Origin: DASZGI01 sp035938995
Lineage (GTDB): Bacteria > Actinomycetota > Actinomycetes > Streptomycetales > Catenulisporaceae
NCBI RefSeq assembly: GCF_035938995.1
Contig: NZ_DASZGI010000248.1
Location: 1-11,096, forward strand
Length of the DNA: 11,096 nt
Reading direction: 5' to 3'
Both the position numbers and the translations under genes were made by a program. Numbering within the stretch: position 1 is the stretch's first letter; every line of letters begins with the position of its first letter. Shown piece after piece: positions 5,542 to 11,096 of this stretch. The notes beneath the pieces were generated by a model. The model saw only the letters and a program-made list of their open reading frames with translations. It was not told the DNA's origin and made no database searches.

Positions 5542-7299
5542 ATGGCATCCGTCCCACCCCTCCGTGCCCGGCCGCGCCGCCGCACGCTCGTCGCCGCCGG
5601 CGCGGCGATCAGCGTCGTGCTGGCGACCGTCGGCGTCGTCGCGGCGACGACCGGCGCCCAGGCCGCCGCCGCGAACCTGGTCCAGAACCCCGGCTTCGAG
5701 TCCGGCTCGCTCTCCCCGTGGTCGTGTACGAGCGGCGGCGCGGTGGTCACCAGCCCCGTCCACTCCGGCTCGTACGCGCTGCAGGCGACGCCGTCGAGCA
5801 GCGACGACGCCCAGTGCTCGCAGACGGTCAGCGTCCAGCCCGGCTCGTCCTACACGCTGTCGGCGTGGGTCGACGGCTCGTACGTCTACCTCGGCGACAC
5901 CGGCACGGGCACGACCGACACGAGCACCTGGACTCCCGGCACCAGCGGATATCAGCAGCTGAGCACGAGCTTCACCACCGGATCCAGCACGACGAGCCTG
6001 ACGATCTGGGTACACGGGTGGTACGCCCAGCCCGCGTACGAGGCCGACGACTTCTCGCTCACCGGTCCCGGCGGCGGCCCCTCGCCGAGCACCGGCCCCA
6101 CCTCGTCGTCTCCGTCGACCTCCCCGACGCCGTCGCCGAGCTCCTCGCCGACCGGCTCGGGTTCGTGCACCGCGCCCGCGTGGGTCTCGACGACCGCCTA
6201 CACCGGCGGCGCGGTCGTGTCCTACGGAGGCCACCAGTGGACCGCCAAGTGGTGGACCCAGGGCGACGTGCCCGGCAACAACGCGCAGAACGTGTGGACC
6301 GATGACGGCCCCTGCGGCGGCGGCAGCCCCAGCCCCAGCAACTCGCCCTCGGCGTCCCCGTCCTCCTCACCGTCCGCCTCCCCGAGCGGAAGCCCGGGCG
6401 GCGGAAACGGCAAGCACGTGCTGACCGGTTACTGGCAGGACTTCACCAACGGCGCGGCCGTACAGCGGCTGACCGATGTGAACTCCCAGTACGACATCAT
6501 CGCGGTCGCCTTCGCCAACGCCACGACCACTCCGGGCCAGATCTCGTTCGCGATCGACTCCGGGCTCTCCAGCGCGCTGGGCGGCTACACCGACGCGCAG
6601 TTCAAGGCCGACATCGCCACCGAGCACTCTCGAGGCAAGAAGGTGATCCTCTCGGTCGGCGGCCAGGACGGCACCGTCTCGGTGAGCGACTCGGCCTCCG
6701 CGTCGAACTTCGCCAGCAGCGCCGACTCGATCATCCAGAACTACGGGTTCGACGGGATCGACATCGACCTGGAGAACGGGGTGAACGCCACGTACATGGG
6801 GCAGGCCCTGCACTCGCTGGCGAGCATGGTCGGATCGGGCTTCGTGCTGACCATGGCTCCGCAGACCATTGACATGCAGAGCACCGGGATGGCCTACTTC
6901 CAGCTGGCGCTGAACGTCAAGGACATCCTGACCATCGTCAACACCCAGTACTACAACTCCGGGACCATGAACGGCTGCGACGGCAACGTCTACGCCGAGG
7001 GCACCGAGAACTTCCTGGTCGCGCTGGCCTGCATCCAGCTGCAGGGCGGCCTGAACCCGAGCCAGGTCGGACTCGGGCTGCCGGCCTCCAGCAGCGCCGC
7101 GGGAAGCGGGTTCACGGACCCGAACGTGGTCAACGCCGCGCTGGACTGCCTGGCGTCGGGCACCAACTGCGGCAGCTTCAAGCCCCCGACCACCTGGCCG
7201 GGCATCGGCGGCGCGATGACGTGGTCGACGAACTGGGACGCGAGCAACGGCAACCAGTTCGCCAACACGGTCGGCCCGCACGTGCACGCGATGCCGTGA
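5542..7299 (+). CDS. Secreted GH18 chitinase with CBM16-like and CBM5/12 modules
   Basis: This 585-residue extracellular enzyme is predicted to hydrolyse beta-1,4-linked N-acetylglucosamine chains. Residues 1 to about 43 form a signal peptide (RARPRRR, hydrophobic core, cleavage near AQA/AAA). About 45-175 is a CBM4/9/16-like beta-sandwich (NLVQNPGFESG...ADDFSLTG). A Ser/Pro/Thr linker covers 176-207. A CBM5/12 chitin-binding module spans about 208-258 (APAWVSTTAYTGGAVVSYGG, aromatic WTAKWW). A second linker covers 259-290. The GH18 barrel spans about 291-583. The catalytic motif DGIDIDLE gives D404, D407, D409 and the acid E411; MAPQ (438-441), QYYN (469-472) and a late MTWSTNWD (559-566) are substrate-cleft motifs. 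The start ATG has GAAGAGG at 6-nt spacing and restores a proper signal peptide; upstream in-frame codons do not. A dre box predicts DasR control. Confidence 0.95.
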   Translation: MASVPPLRARPRRRTLVAAGAAISVVLATVGVVAATTGAQAAAANLVQNPGFESGSLSPWSCTSGGAVVTSPVHSGSYALQATPSSSDDAQCSQTVSVQPGSSYTLSAWVDGSYVYLGDTGTGTTDTSTWTPGTSGYQQLSTSFTTGSSTTSLTIWVHGWYAQPAYEADDFSLTGPGGGPSPSTGPTSSSPSTSPTPSPSSSPTGSGSCTAPAWVSTTAYTGGAVVSYGGHQWTAKWWTQGDVPGNNAQNVWTDDGPCGGGSPSPSNSPSASPSSSPSASPSGSPGGGNGKHVLTGYWQDFTNGAAVQRLTDVNSQYDIIAVAFANATTTPGQISFAIDSGLSSALGGYTDAQFKADIATEHSRGKKVILSVGGQDGTVSVSDSASASNFASSADSIIQNYGFDGIDIDLENGVNATYMGQALHSLASMVGSGFVLTMAPQTIDMQSTGMAYFQLALNVKDILTIVNTQYYNSGTMNGCDGNVYAEGTENFLVALACIQLQGGLNPSQVGLGLPASSSAAGSGFTDPNVVNAALDCLASGTNCGSFKPPTTWPGIGGAMTWSTNWDASNGNQFANTVGPHVHAMP

Positions 7300-7306
7300 C
7301 CGATCG

Positions 7307-7347
7307 TGCGGTGACGACCGGTGTGCAGAACACCGGTCGTCACCGCA
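7307..7347 (+). terminator. Terminator of the chitinase gene
   Basis: A perfect 18-bp stem, TGCGGTGACGACCGGTGT (7307-7324) with 7330-7347, has a 5-nt loop and begins 7 nt after the stop codon. It has no U tract but is very stable. Confidence 0.85.
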
Positions 7348-7355
7348 TACCAATC

Positions 7356-7393
7356 CCGTGAGCGGGGCGGGTGGGTCGCCGCCCCGCTCACGG
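7356..7393 (-). terminator. Terminator of the FN3/CBM35 protein gene
   Basis: A perfect 15-bp stem, CCGTGAGCGGGGCGG (7356-7370) with 7379-7393, has an 8-nt loop. It starts 1 nt past the stop codon of the minus-strand gene. With the previous hairpin it insulates the two convergent genes. Confidence 0.8.
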
Positions 7394-7394
7394 A

Positions 7395-9128
7395 TCACTG
7401 AGCCGTTGCGTGGAACTCTGCGGTGCGGGCGCTTTCGCCGCCGGAGCTCAGTGCGGTGAACTCGTAGTAGTAGGTGGTGCCGCTGGTCACGGCCGCGTCG
7501 GTATACGTGGGCGAGGTCACCGTGGCCAGGGGCGTGGCGCCTTCGCCGCCGGGCGTCGTGCCGCGATACACGCGGTAGCTGGTCGCAGTGCTCTCATATC
7601 CCCACTGGAGCAGGATGTGACCGGCCTGCGGAGTGATGACGACGCCGAAGGGGACCGGCGGCGGGTTACCGCCACCGCCGCCCGCGGTTGGCGTGGCGTG
7701 CGCTTCACCGGATTTGCCGGAGGAGCCGACGGAGTTCGTCGCCGTGACTGTGTAGTAGTAGGTGGTGCCGTTGGTGAGCCCTGTGTCGGTGAAGCTCGCG
7801 GTGGTGCTGGTGCCGACCGCCGTGGCGCCTTCAGCGCCCGGCGCGGTGCCCCGGAAGACGCTGTAGCCGGTGGCGCCGGAGTTGGCGTTCCAGGTCAGGC
7901 TCACCGTGCCGTTGCCGGCCGTGGCGGTCAGGCCGGTCGGCGCGGCGGGCGGGGCCGGGGCGGCCGCCGGGGTGGCGGAGACCTCGTTCGAGTCCGGAGA
8001 AATGCCGACCGCGTTGTTCGCGGCGACGTTGTAGAAGTACGTCTTTCCGCTGGTCAGCCCGGTGTCGGTGAACGTGGTCGTGGTGCCGGACACGGTGCCC
8101 ACGGGCGTCACCGCCTCACCGTCGGAGAGGGTGCCGCGATAGATCGTGTAAGAGGTCGGATTGCCGCTGGCGCTCCCGGTCCAGGAGAGGGCGGCGCTCG
8201 CGTTACCCGGAGTGATCATGAGATTCGTCGGGCCGGCGGGCACCGAGGCGGTGGCCGGGGTGACGGTCAACTGGTCCACCCGGGAGACGCCGTGGTCTGA
8301 CACGGCGAGCATGGTTACCGAGTTCTTGCCGGCGTTGAGGTGCACCTGAAGCGCCGTGTGCTGATACACGTCGAAGCTGCCGGTGATGACGAAGCGCTGG
8401 GTGCTGGTGATCACGACGCCGTTGACCTCGAGCCCCATCTGGCGGTTGGTGACGCCGGGGAACAGGCCGCTCTGGAAGGCGTACCGCCAGTCGATGGTGT
8501 AGAGGCCCGCGGTCGGGACCACGACGTCGTTGAACGTCATCGTGCCCTCGGTCGCGTAGGCCATGTCCACCACCTGGCCGCCGGGGGAGATGGACCCGGA
8601 GGACCCCAGGTCCTGCGGGAACCAGCCGGTGAGCGTCTGGAACCAGTCGAAGCCGCCGAGCAGCGCGTCCTTGCAGTAGAAGACCAGGCTGTTGCCGTTG
8701 GCCACGCCCGGCGTGTCGCCGCCGGTGCCGATCGGCGGCGGCGTCCTCGAGGCGTCTTCGGCGGTGCGCGCCGATTCGCCGGTCGCGTTCACCGCGCTGA
8801 TCTCGTAGAAGTACGTCAATGTGCTGCTGAGGTGGAGATCCGTGTAGGTGGTTGCGGTCGTGGTCACGTACGGAGTGTTGCCCTCGCCACCGGAGGCGGT
8901 GCTCCGGTAGATGCGATAGCCGGTGGCCCCTGGGCTCGCGGTCCAGGTGACGGTGATCGACGAGTCGGCGTTCGCGTGCAGTTCCTCGCTCGGCGGGGTG
9001 GGCGGAGCCGAGGCGGCGGCCGCGGTGGGCAGCGGCCCGGCTTCGGCAGGGGCAGCCGAGAAGCCGAGGCAAACGGCCGCCACCACGGCGGCGAGCGCGG
9101 CGATGCGGATGTGGGGCGCTGTTCTCAT
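7395..9128 (-). CDS. Secreted protein with four FN3 domains and a CBM35-like domain
   Basis: This is a 577-residue exported protein with no visible catalytic domain. Residues 1-30 are a signal peptide (MRTAPHIR, hydrophobic core, cut after AEA). An FN3 domain (about 44-130) is followed by a beta-sandwich (about 143-291) resembling CBM35/CBM6: VVDMAYATEGTMTF, AGLYTIDWRYAF, LEVNGVV and a closing AGKNSVTMLAVSDHGVSRVD. Three further FN3 domains follow (about 297-388, 394-480, 490-576) with no C-terminal anchor. Each FN3 copy has the signature YR(G/S)T...G(G/A)EG.TP...TYTD, so the copies look like recent internal duplications. A likely role is binding polysaccharide outside the cell, perhaps beside the convergent chitinase, but the ligand is unknown. 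I chose ATG 9128, with GGGAG 11 nt upstream; ATG 9146 and a GTG at 9173 lack a ribosome binding site. Confidence 0.85.
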   Translation of the reverse strand: MRTAPHIRIAALAAVVAAVCLGFSAAPAEAGPLPTAAAASAPPTPPSEELHANADSSITVTWTASPGATGYRIYRSTASGGEGNTPYVTTTATTYTDLHLSSTLTYFYEISAVNATGESARTAEDASRTPPPIGTGGDTPGVANGNSLVFYCKDALLGGFDWFQTLTGWFPQDLGSSGSISPGGQVVDMAYATEGTMTFNDVVVPTAGLYTIDWRYAFQSGLFPGVTNRQMGLEVNGVVITSTQRFVITGSFDVYQHTALQVHLNAGKNSVTMLAVSDHGVSRVDQLTVTPATASVPAGPTNLMITPGNASAALSWTGSASGNPTSYTIYRGTLSDGEAVTPVGTVSGTTTTFTDTGLTSGKTYFYNVAANNAVGISPDSNEVSATPAAAPAPPAAPTGLTATAGNGTVSLTWNANSGATGYSVFRGTAPGAEGATAVGTSTTASFTDTGLTNGTTYYYTVTATNSVGSSGKSGEAHATPTAGGGGGNPPPVPFGVVITPQAGHILLQWGYESTATSYRVYRGTTPGGEGATPLATVTSPTYTDAAVTSGTTYYYEFTALSSGGESARTAEFHATAQ

Positions 9129-9145
9129 GGTGAACCGAACTCCCA

Positions 9146-9181
9146 TCAGTCGGTCGTCGTTGACGACTGACACGTCAGTCG
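9146..9181 (-). promoter_or_regulatory. Leader with two mutually exclusive hairpins before the FN3 gene
   Basis: In the transcript, segment 1 (9181-9175, CGACTGA), segment 2 (9170-9164, TCAGTCG) and segment 3 (9152-9146, CGACTGA) occur in order. Segment 2 can pair perfectly with 1 or with 3. Pairing 2:3 ends 1 nt before the GGGAG ribosome binding site (9144-9140); pairing 1:2 leaves it free. At the DNA level 9164-9181 is also an 18-bp inverted repeat (CGACTGAC-AC-GTCAGTCG) that could be an operator. Confidence 0.5.
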
Positions 9182-9199
9182 GTGCGGGGTTGACGTGTG

Positions 9200-9213
9200 G
9201 GAAAGCGCTCTCC
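9200..9213. promoter_or_regulatory. LacI-family-type operator at the FN3 gene promoter
   Basis: GGAAAGCGCTCTCC is symmetric at six of seven base pairs around a CG centre (AGCGCT core). This is the form of operators bound by LacI-family sugar repressors such as CebR in actinomycetes (TGGGAGCGCTCCCA). It lies just downstream of the -10 (9221-9226), over the predicted transcription start. Confidence 0.65.
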
Positions 9214-9220
9214 GAAGCGG

Positions 9221-9249
9221 ACGCTACTGAGCCCGGGATGCCGCGTCAA
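9221..9249 (-). promoter_or_regulatory. Promoter of the FN3/CBM35 protein gene
   Basis: On the minus strand, TTGACG (9249-9244) and TAGCGT (9226-9221) are separated by exactly 17 bp, a strong match to the housekeeping actinomycete promoter. The predicted start near 9214 gives a leader of about 86 nt. Confidence 0.65.
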
Positions 9250-9489
9250 GGCTGGATCACGGAGTGCGCACGATGACCTTCGTTATTGGCGTTCCGAGTC
9301 GATTCCCGGGCCCGAGCGTGGATCGTGGCGGGCTTCTCGTGACATCTTGGGTCGCTGACATGCTCGGTATCCATGAGCCGACAGCCTCTGCTCACTGGCG
9401 ATGAAGACCCTTGATATTCGTTGAGCAGAATCCTCAATCAGACTCGCCGGAGCGTTGACGAAGAGCTGCTGAGGCGGTAGACCACTCTG

Positions 9490-9503
9490 GGAGAGCGCTC
9501 TCC
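9490..9503. promoter_or_regulatory. Second, perfect LacI-type operator without an adjacent gene
   Basis: GGAGAGCGCTCTCC is a perfect 14-bp palindrome. It shares AGCGCTCTCC and its flanking context with the operator at 9200-9213, whose centre is 290 bp away. No gene starts next to it; the insertion sequence begins 104 bp downstream. It may serve as a distal looping operator for the FN3 gene or mark a lost gene. Confidence 0.55.
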
Positions 9504-9537
9504 AAGTCGGTTTCCTCTCGTCCGCCCAAGCCGTCGA

Positions 9538-9551
9538 CGTGTTCGAACACG
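9538..9551. promoter_or_regulatory. Perfect 14-bp palindrome CGTGTTCGAACACG
   Basis: Fully symmetric around TTCGAA. It could be a dimer-binding site. It lacks the GAAC-N4-GTTC layout of the actinobacterial SOS box. No regulated gene is evident. Confidence 0.35.
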
Positions 9552-9606
9552 AAGGTCTCCCCATGGCGCGAGGCCGGCCCCACAACCGGCACCTACATAC
9601 CGTCTA

Positions 9607-9628
9607 GAGCGTTTCCGGTGTGGGAGTT
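9607..9628 (+). repeat. IS left inverted repeat
   Basis: 22-bp left end, starting GAGCGTTTCCGG directly after the TA at 9605-9606. The transposase frame may begin inside it. Confidence 0.9.
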
Positions 9629-10761
9629 TCGCCAGGGTGGCGCCATGCTGACGTGCCCCTGACGGTGCATTACGTCATTGGTGTGAGGTATGCGCACGGT
9701 GGCGGGTTGGATGCGGCGGCCAGAGCCCGGCGGGAGGGGGTCCGTCTGCAGGCGGCGCAGCTGCTTGCCTCGGGTGAGAGTGACGCGAGGGTGGCCTGGC
9801 GGCTGCGGGTGACGAAGGTGTCGGCCAACCGATGGCACCGCGCGCTGGATACCGGCGGCACCGAGGCTTTGGCCTCGCGCGGCGCGGCCGGGGCGCGCTG
9901 CCGGCTGACCGAGGCGCAGCAGCGGGCCTTGCTCGAATTGATCGAACAGGGTCCGGCCGCACACGGCTACCACACGGACCAGCGCTGGACACTCGCACGC
10001 ATCCGCGAGCTGATCACCCGGCAATTCGGCGTGCACTATGGCTCGCTGTCCGGGGTGCACGAACTGCTGCACCGCATCGGCGCTTCCTGGCAGATGCCCA
10101 CCCGCCGTGCTGCCGAGCGCGACGAGCAGGCGATCACCGCGTGGCGGCAGGAGACCCGGCCGCATATAAAAGAACAGCGATAACCCGAGGCGCGTTTATC
10201 TGCTTCGAGGACGAAGCCGGCCAGGGCCTGCGCCCACCGCGCGGGCGCACCTGGGGCCGACGCGGGCACACTCCGGTGGTGAAGGTGAGCAACGCTGGCA
10301 CCAAGCGGGTCAACCTCGCCGGACTGCTCGCCGTTCACCCCGGCCGAAGCGAGCGAGTGCGCCTGATCCACCGCACCCACACCTACCACGGGCGCAAGGG
10401 CGAGAAGAAGGGCTTCGTCGAGCAGGACTACATCCGCCTGCTCGACGCCGCCCATCAGCAGCTGCGCGCGCCGATCGTGCTGGTGTGGGACAACCTCAAC
10501 ACCCACAAGTCCGTCCTGATGCGCAGCCTGATCGCCGCCCGGCCGTGGCTGACCGTCTTCCACCTGCCCGCCTGCGCCCCGGAGCTCAATCCGGTCGAGG
10601 GCGTGTGGTCGGTGATGAAGTGCGGGCTGGTCAACCTCGCCAAACGCGACATCGACCAGCTCCGCGCGCTGGTCAAGACACGACTACGCCGTATGCAGTA
10701 CCGGCCAGGCCTGCTCGCCGGACTGCTCACCAAAACCGGACTCGACCTGCGACCGCCATAA
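9620..10761 (+). CDS. IS630-family transposase, produced by -1 frameshift
   Basis: The first frame runs to TAA 10181-10183 and the second from about 10171 to TAA 10759-10761. A single -1 shift at 10168-10172 joins them into about 380 residues (PHIK, then RTAITRGAFICFEDE). The transposase cuts and inserts the element at TA. The N-terminal part (about 40-80) is a helix-turn-helix for the inverted repeats (LQAAQLLASGESDARVAWRL). The catalytic triad is complete in the joined numbering: D198 (FEDEAG), D291 (VWDNLNTH) and E327 (PELNPVEGVW), 35 residues between the last two. The start is uncertain; GTG codons at 9620, 9653 and 9665 are in frame, and none has a strong ribosome binding site. The split could alternatively be an inactivating mutation. 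Confidence 0.88.
10168..10172 (+). other. Likely -1 ribosomal slip site in the transposase
   Basis: A-AAA-G lets a tRNA-Lys on AAA (10169-10171) re-pair one base back on AAA (10168-10170). The first frame then has a stop 3 codons later. A GCTTCG-AGGA-CGAAGC stem (10202-10217) lies 30 nt downstream, too far for a classical stimulator. Programmed frameshifting at A-rich sites is known for some IS630 members. Confidence 0.55.
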
Positions 10762-10781
10762 CTCCCACACCAGAAACGCTC
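10760..10781 (-). repeat. IS right inverted repeat
   Basis: 22-bp right end ending in GAAACGCTC before the TA at 10782-10783. It matches the left end at 21 of 22 positions and overlaps the last two bases of the transposase stop codon. Confidence 0.9.
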
Positions 10782-10784
10782 TAG

Positions 10785-11096
10785 CTATTTCACGTGCCTT
10801 AGCGGGATCGAGGCGTAGTAGAGCGCGACGACGGCGCCGACGGCCATGAGCGGCGTCAGCACGGCGGTCTCCAGCTTCTCACCGGTATGCCTGATCACGG
10901 GGATGCCGAGGCGGGCCTTGATCGGCCAGAACAGCGGGCAGCCTTCCTTCGTCACACAATCGCCGGCGAGGTGGGTGAGCGTGCCGAGGCCGACCGCTAT
11001 CGGCAGCCAGAACGGGTCTGTGCCGATCCAGATGGCCATCGCCCCCGTGCCGGCGACGGCGAGCAGCATCACCACGCCCCAGGACTGAATCCCCTT
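10785..11096 (-). CDS. YdjM-like membrane-bound metal-dependent hydrolase, C-terminal part
   Basis: The frame is open to the right edge and ends at the stop 10787-10785, giving the last 103 residues. The visible part has three hydrophobic stretches (near VVMLLAVAGTGAMAIW, FWLPIAVGLGTLTH and LETAVLTPLMAVGAVVAL). It also has the motif THLAGDCVTKEGCPLFWPIK and a following TGEKLE, matching the YdjM/DUF457 group of inner-membrane proteins annotated as putative metal-dependent hydrolases. In that family the N-terminal His-rich motif, absent here because it lies outside the window, completes the proposed site. The substrate is unknown. The stop codon is only 3 bp from the insertion sequence end, so the native terminator and downstream region were displaced by the insertion. 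Confidence 0.75.
   Translation of the reverse strand, partial: KGIQSWGVVMLLAVAGTGAMAIWIGTDPFWLPIAVGLGTLTHLAGDCVTKEGCPLFWPIKARLGIPVIRHTGEKLETAVLTPLMAVGAVVALYYASIPLRHVK

Larger units (their letters stand above)
9250..9606. other. Gene-free stretch between the FN3 gene promoter and the insertion sequence
   Basis: No recognisable protein is encoded here. Open frames on the minus strand (for example 9283-9585, 100 codons) have no ribosome binding site or known domain. The stretch is less GC-biased than its neighbours and contains two perfect palindromes (9490-9503 and 9538-9551). It may be decayed sequence left behind near the mobile element. Confidence 0.5.
9607..10781 (+). mobile_element. Complete IS630-family insertion sequence (1175 bp)
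   Basis: The 22-bp terminal inverted repeats differ at one position (GAGCGTTTC then C or T, then GGTGTGGGAGTT). A TA dinucleotide flanks both sides (9605-9606 and 10782-10783), the hallmark IS630/Tc1-mariner target duplication. The element encodes one transposase split over two frames and nothing else. It is inserted between the gene-free stretch and the 3' end of the membrane hydrolase gene without breaking either neighbouring coding sequence. Confidence 0.92.

Noticed and set aside
6367..7398. Minus-strand open frame of 343 codons opposite the GH18 domain
   Set aside because: It is antisense to a well supported chitinase domain; no domain and no ribosome binding site were seen.
7440..8140. 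Repeated DNA segments suggesting a CRISPR or tandem array
   Set aside because: The similar stretches (about 7460, 7750 and 8030) encode equivalent strands of the FN3 domains and are diverged coding repeats without spacers.
8340..9170. Plus-strand open frame of 276 codons opposite the FN3/CBM35 gene
   Set aside because: It is antisense to clear FN3 and CBM-like domains and has no domain of its own.
9538..9551. SOS (LexA) box
   Set aside because: The palindrome reads GTTCGAAC at its centre rather than GAAC-N4-GTTC, so it does not match the actinobacterial LexA site.
9283..9585. Possible 100-codon gene on the minus strand in the stretch before the insertion sequence
   Set aside because: There is no Shine-Dalgarno site, no recognisable family and no codon pattern like the neighbours; it would also run through both palindromes.

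Overview
The window is high-GC DNA with third-position GC bias, short Actinobacteria-type Shine-Dalgarno sites, secreted multi-domain polysaccharide-binding proteins with Ser/Pro/Gly linkers, and a recognisable DasR box. It reads as an accessory stretch of the chromosome of a filamentous, chitin-degrading soil actinomycete (Streptomyces or Catenulispora-like). The genus cannot be fixed from the sequence alone.

Layout. Positions 1-270 hold the 3' end of a cysteine dioxygenase gene, followed by two hairpins. Positions 663-2205 carry two regulators in the same direction: an AraC-type protein and a TetR-type protein, with nested inverted and direct repeats between them. Positions 2377-3618 encode an exported beta-propeller (YVTN-like) protein of unknown role. 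A gene-free stretch with two very strong, nested hairpins (3634-3693 and 3701-3809) leads to a PucR/CdaR-type regulator (3936-5120). Positions 5121-5541 are regulatory DNA: a perfect 20-bp palindrome, a short AT-richer patch with an 8-bp direct repeat, a tRNA T-arm look-alike, and the promoter of a secreted chitinase with a DasR-responsive element.

The chitinase (5542-7299, +) has a family-16-like carbohydrate-binding module, a CBM5/12 chitin-binding module and a GH18 catalytic domain with an intact DxxDxDxE motif. It converges, through back-to-back terminators, on a secreted non-catalytic protein (7395-9128, -) made of four fibronectin type III domains and one CBM35-like domain. That gene has its own recognisable promoter, a LacI-family-type operator at the predicted start of transcription, and a leader RNA with two mutually exclusive hairpins in front of the ribosome binding site. 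A second, perfect copy of the operator lies about 290 bp upstream with no gene of its own.

At the right, a complete IS630-family insertion sequence (9607-10781; 22-bp ends, TA target duplication, transposase split by a -1 frameshift, DDE residues all present) sits 3 bp past the stop of a truncated YdjM-like membrane hydrolase gene (10785-11096, -).

Functional reading: the chitinase and the FN3/CBM35 protein look like secreted tools for insoluble polysaccharide. Their control signals differ: DasR (amino sugar) for the chitinase and a LacI-type sugar sensor for the FN3 protein. I found no CRISPR array, no intact tRNA or rRNA gene and no obvious multigene novel system. The most unusual signals are regulatory and structural: the leader switch, the paired operators, and the nested hairpins before the PucR-like gene.
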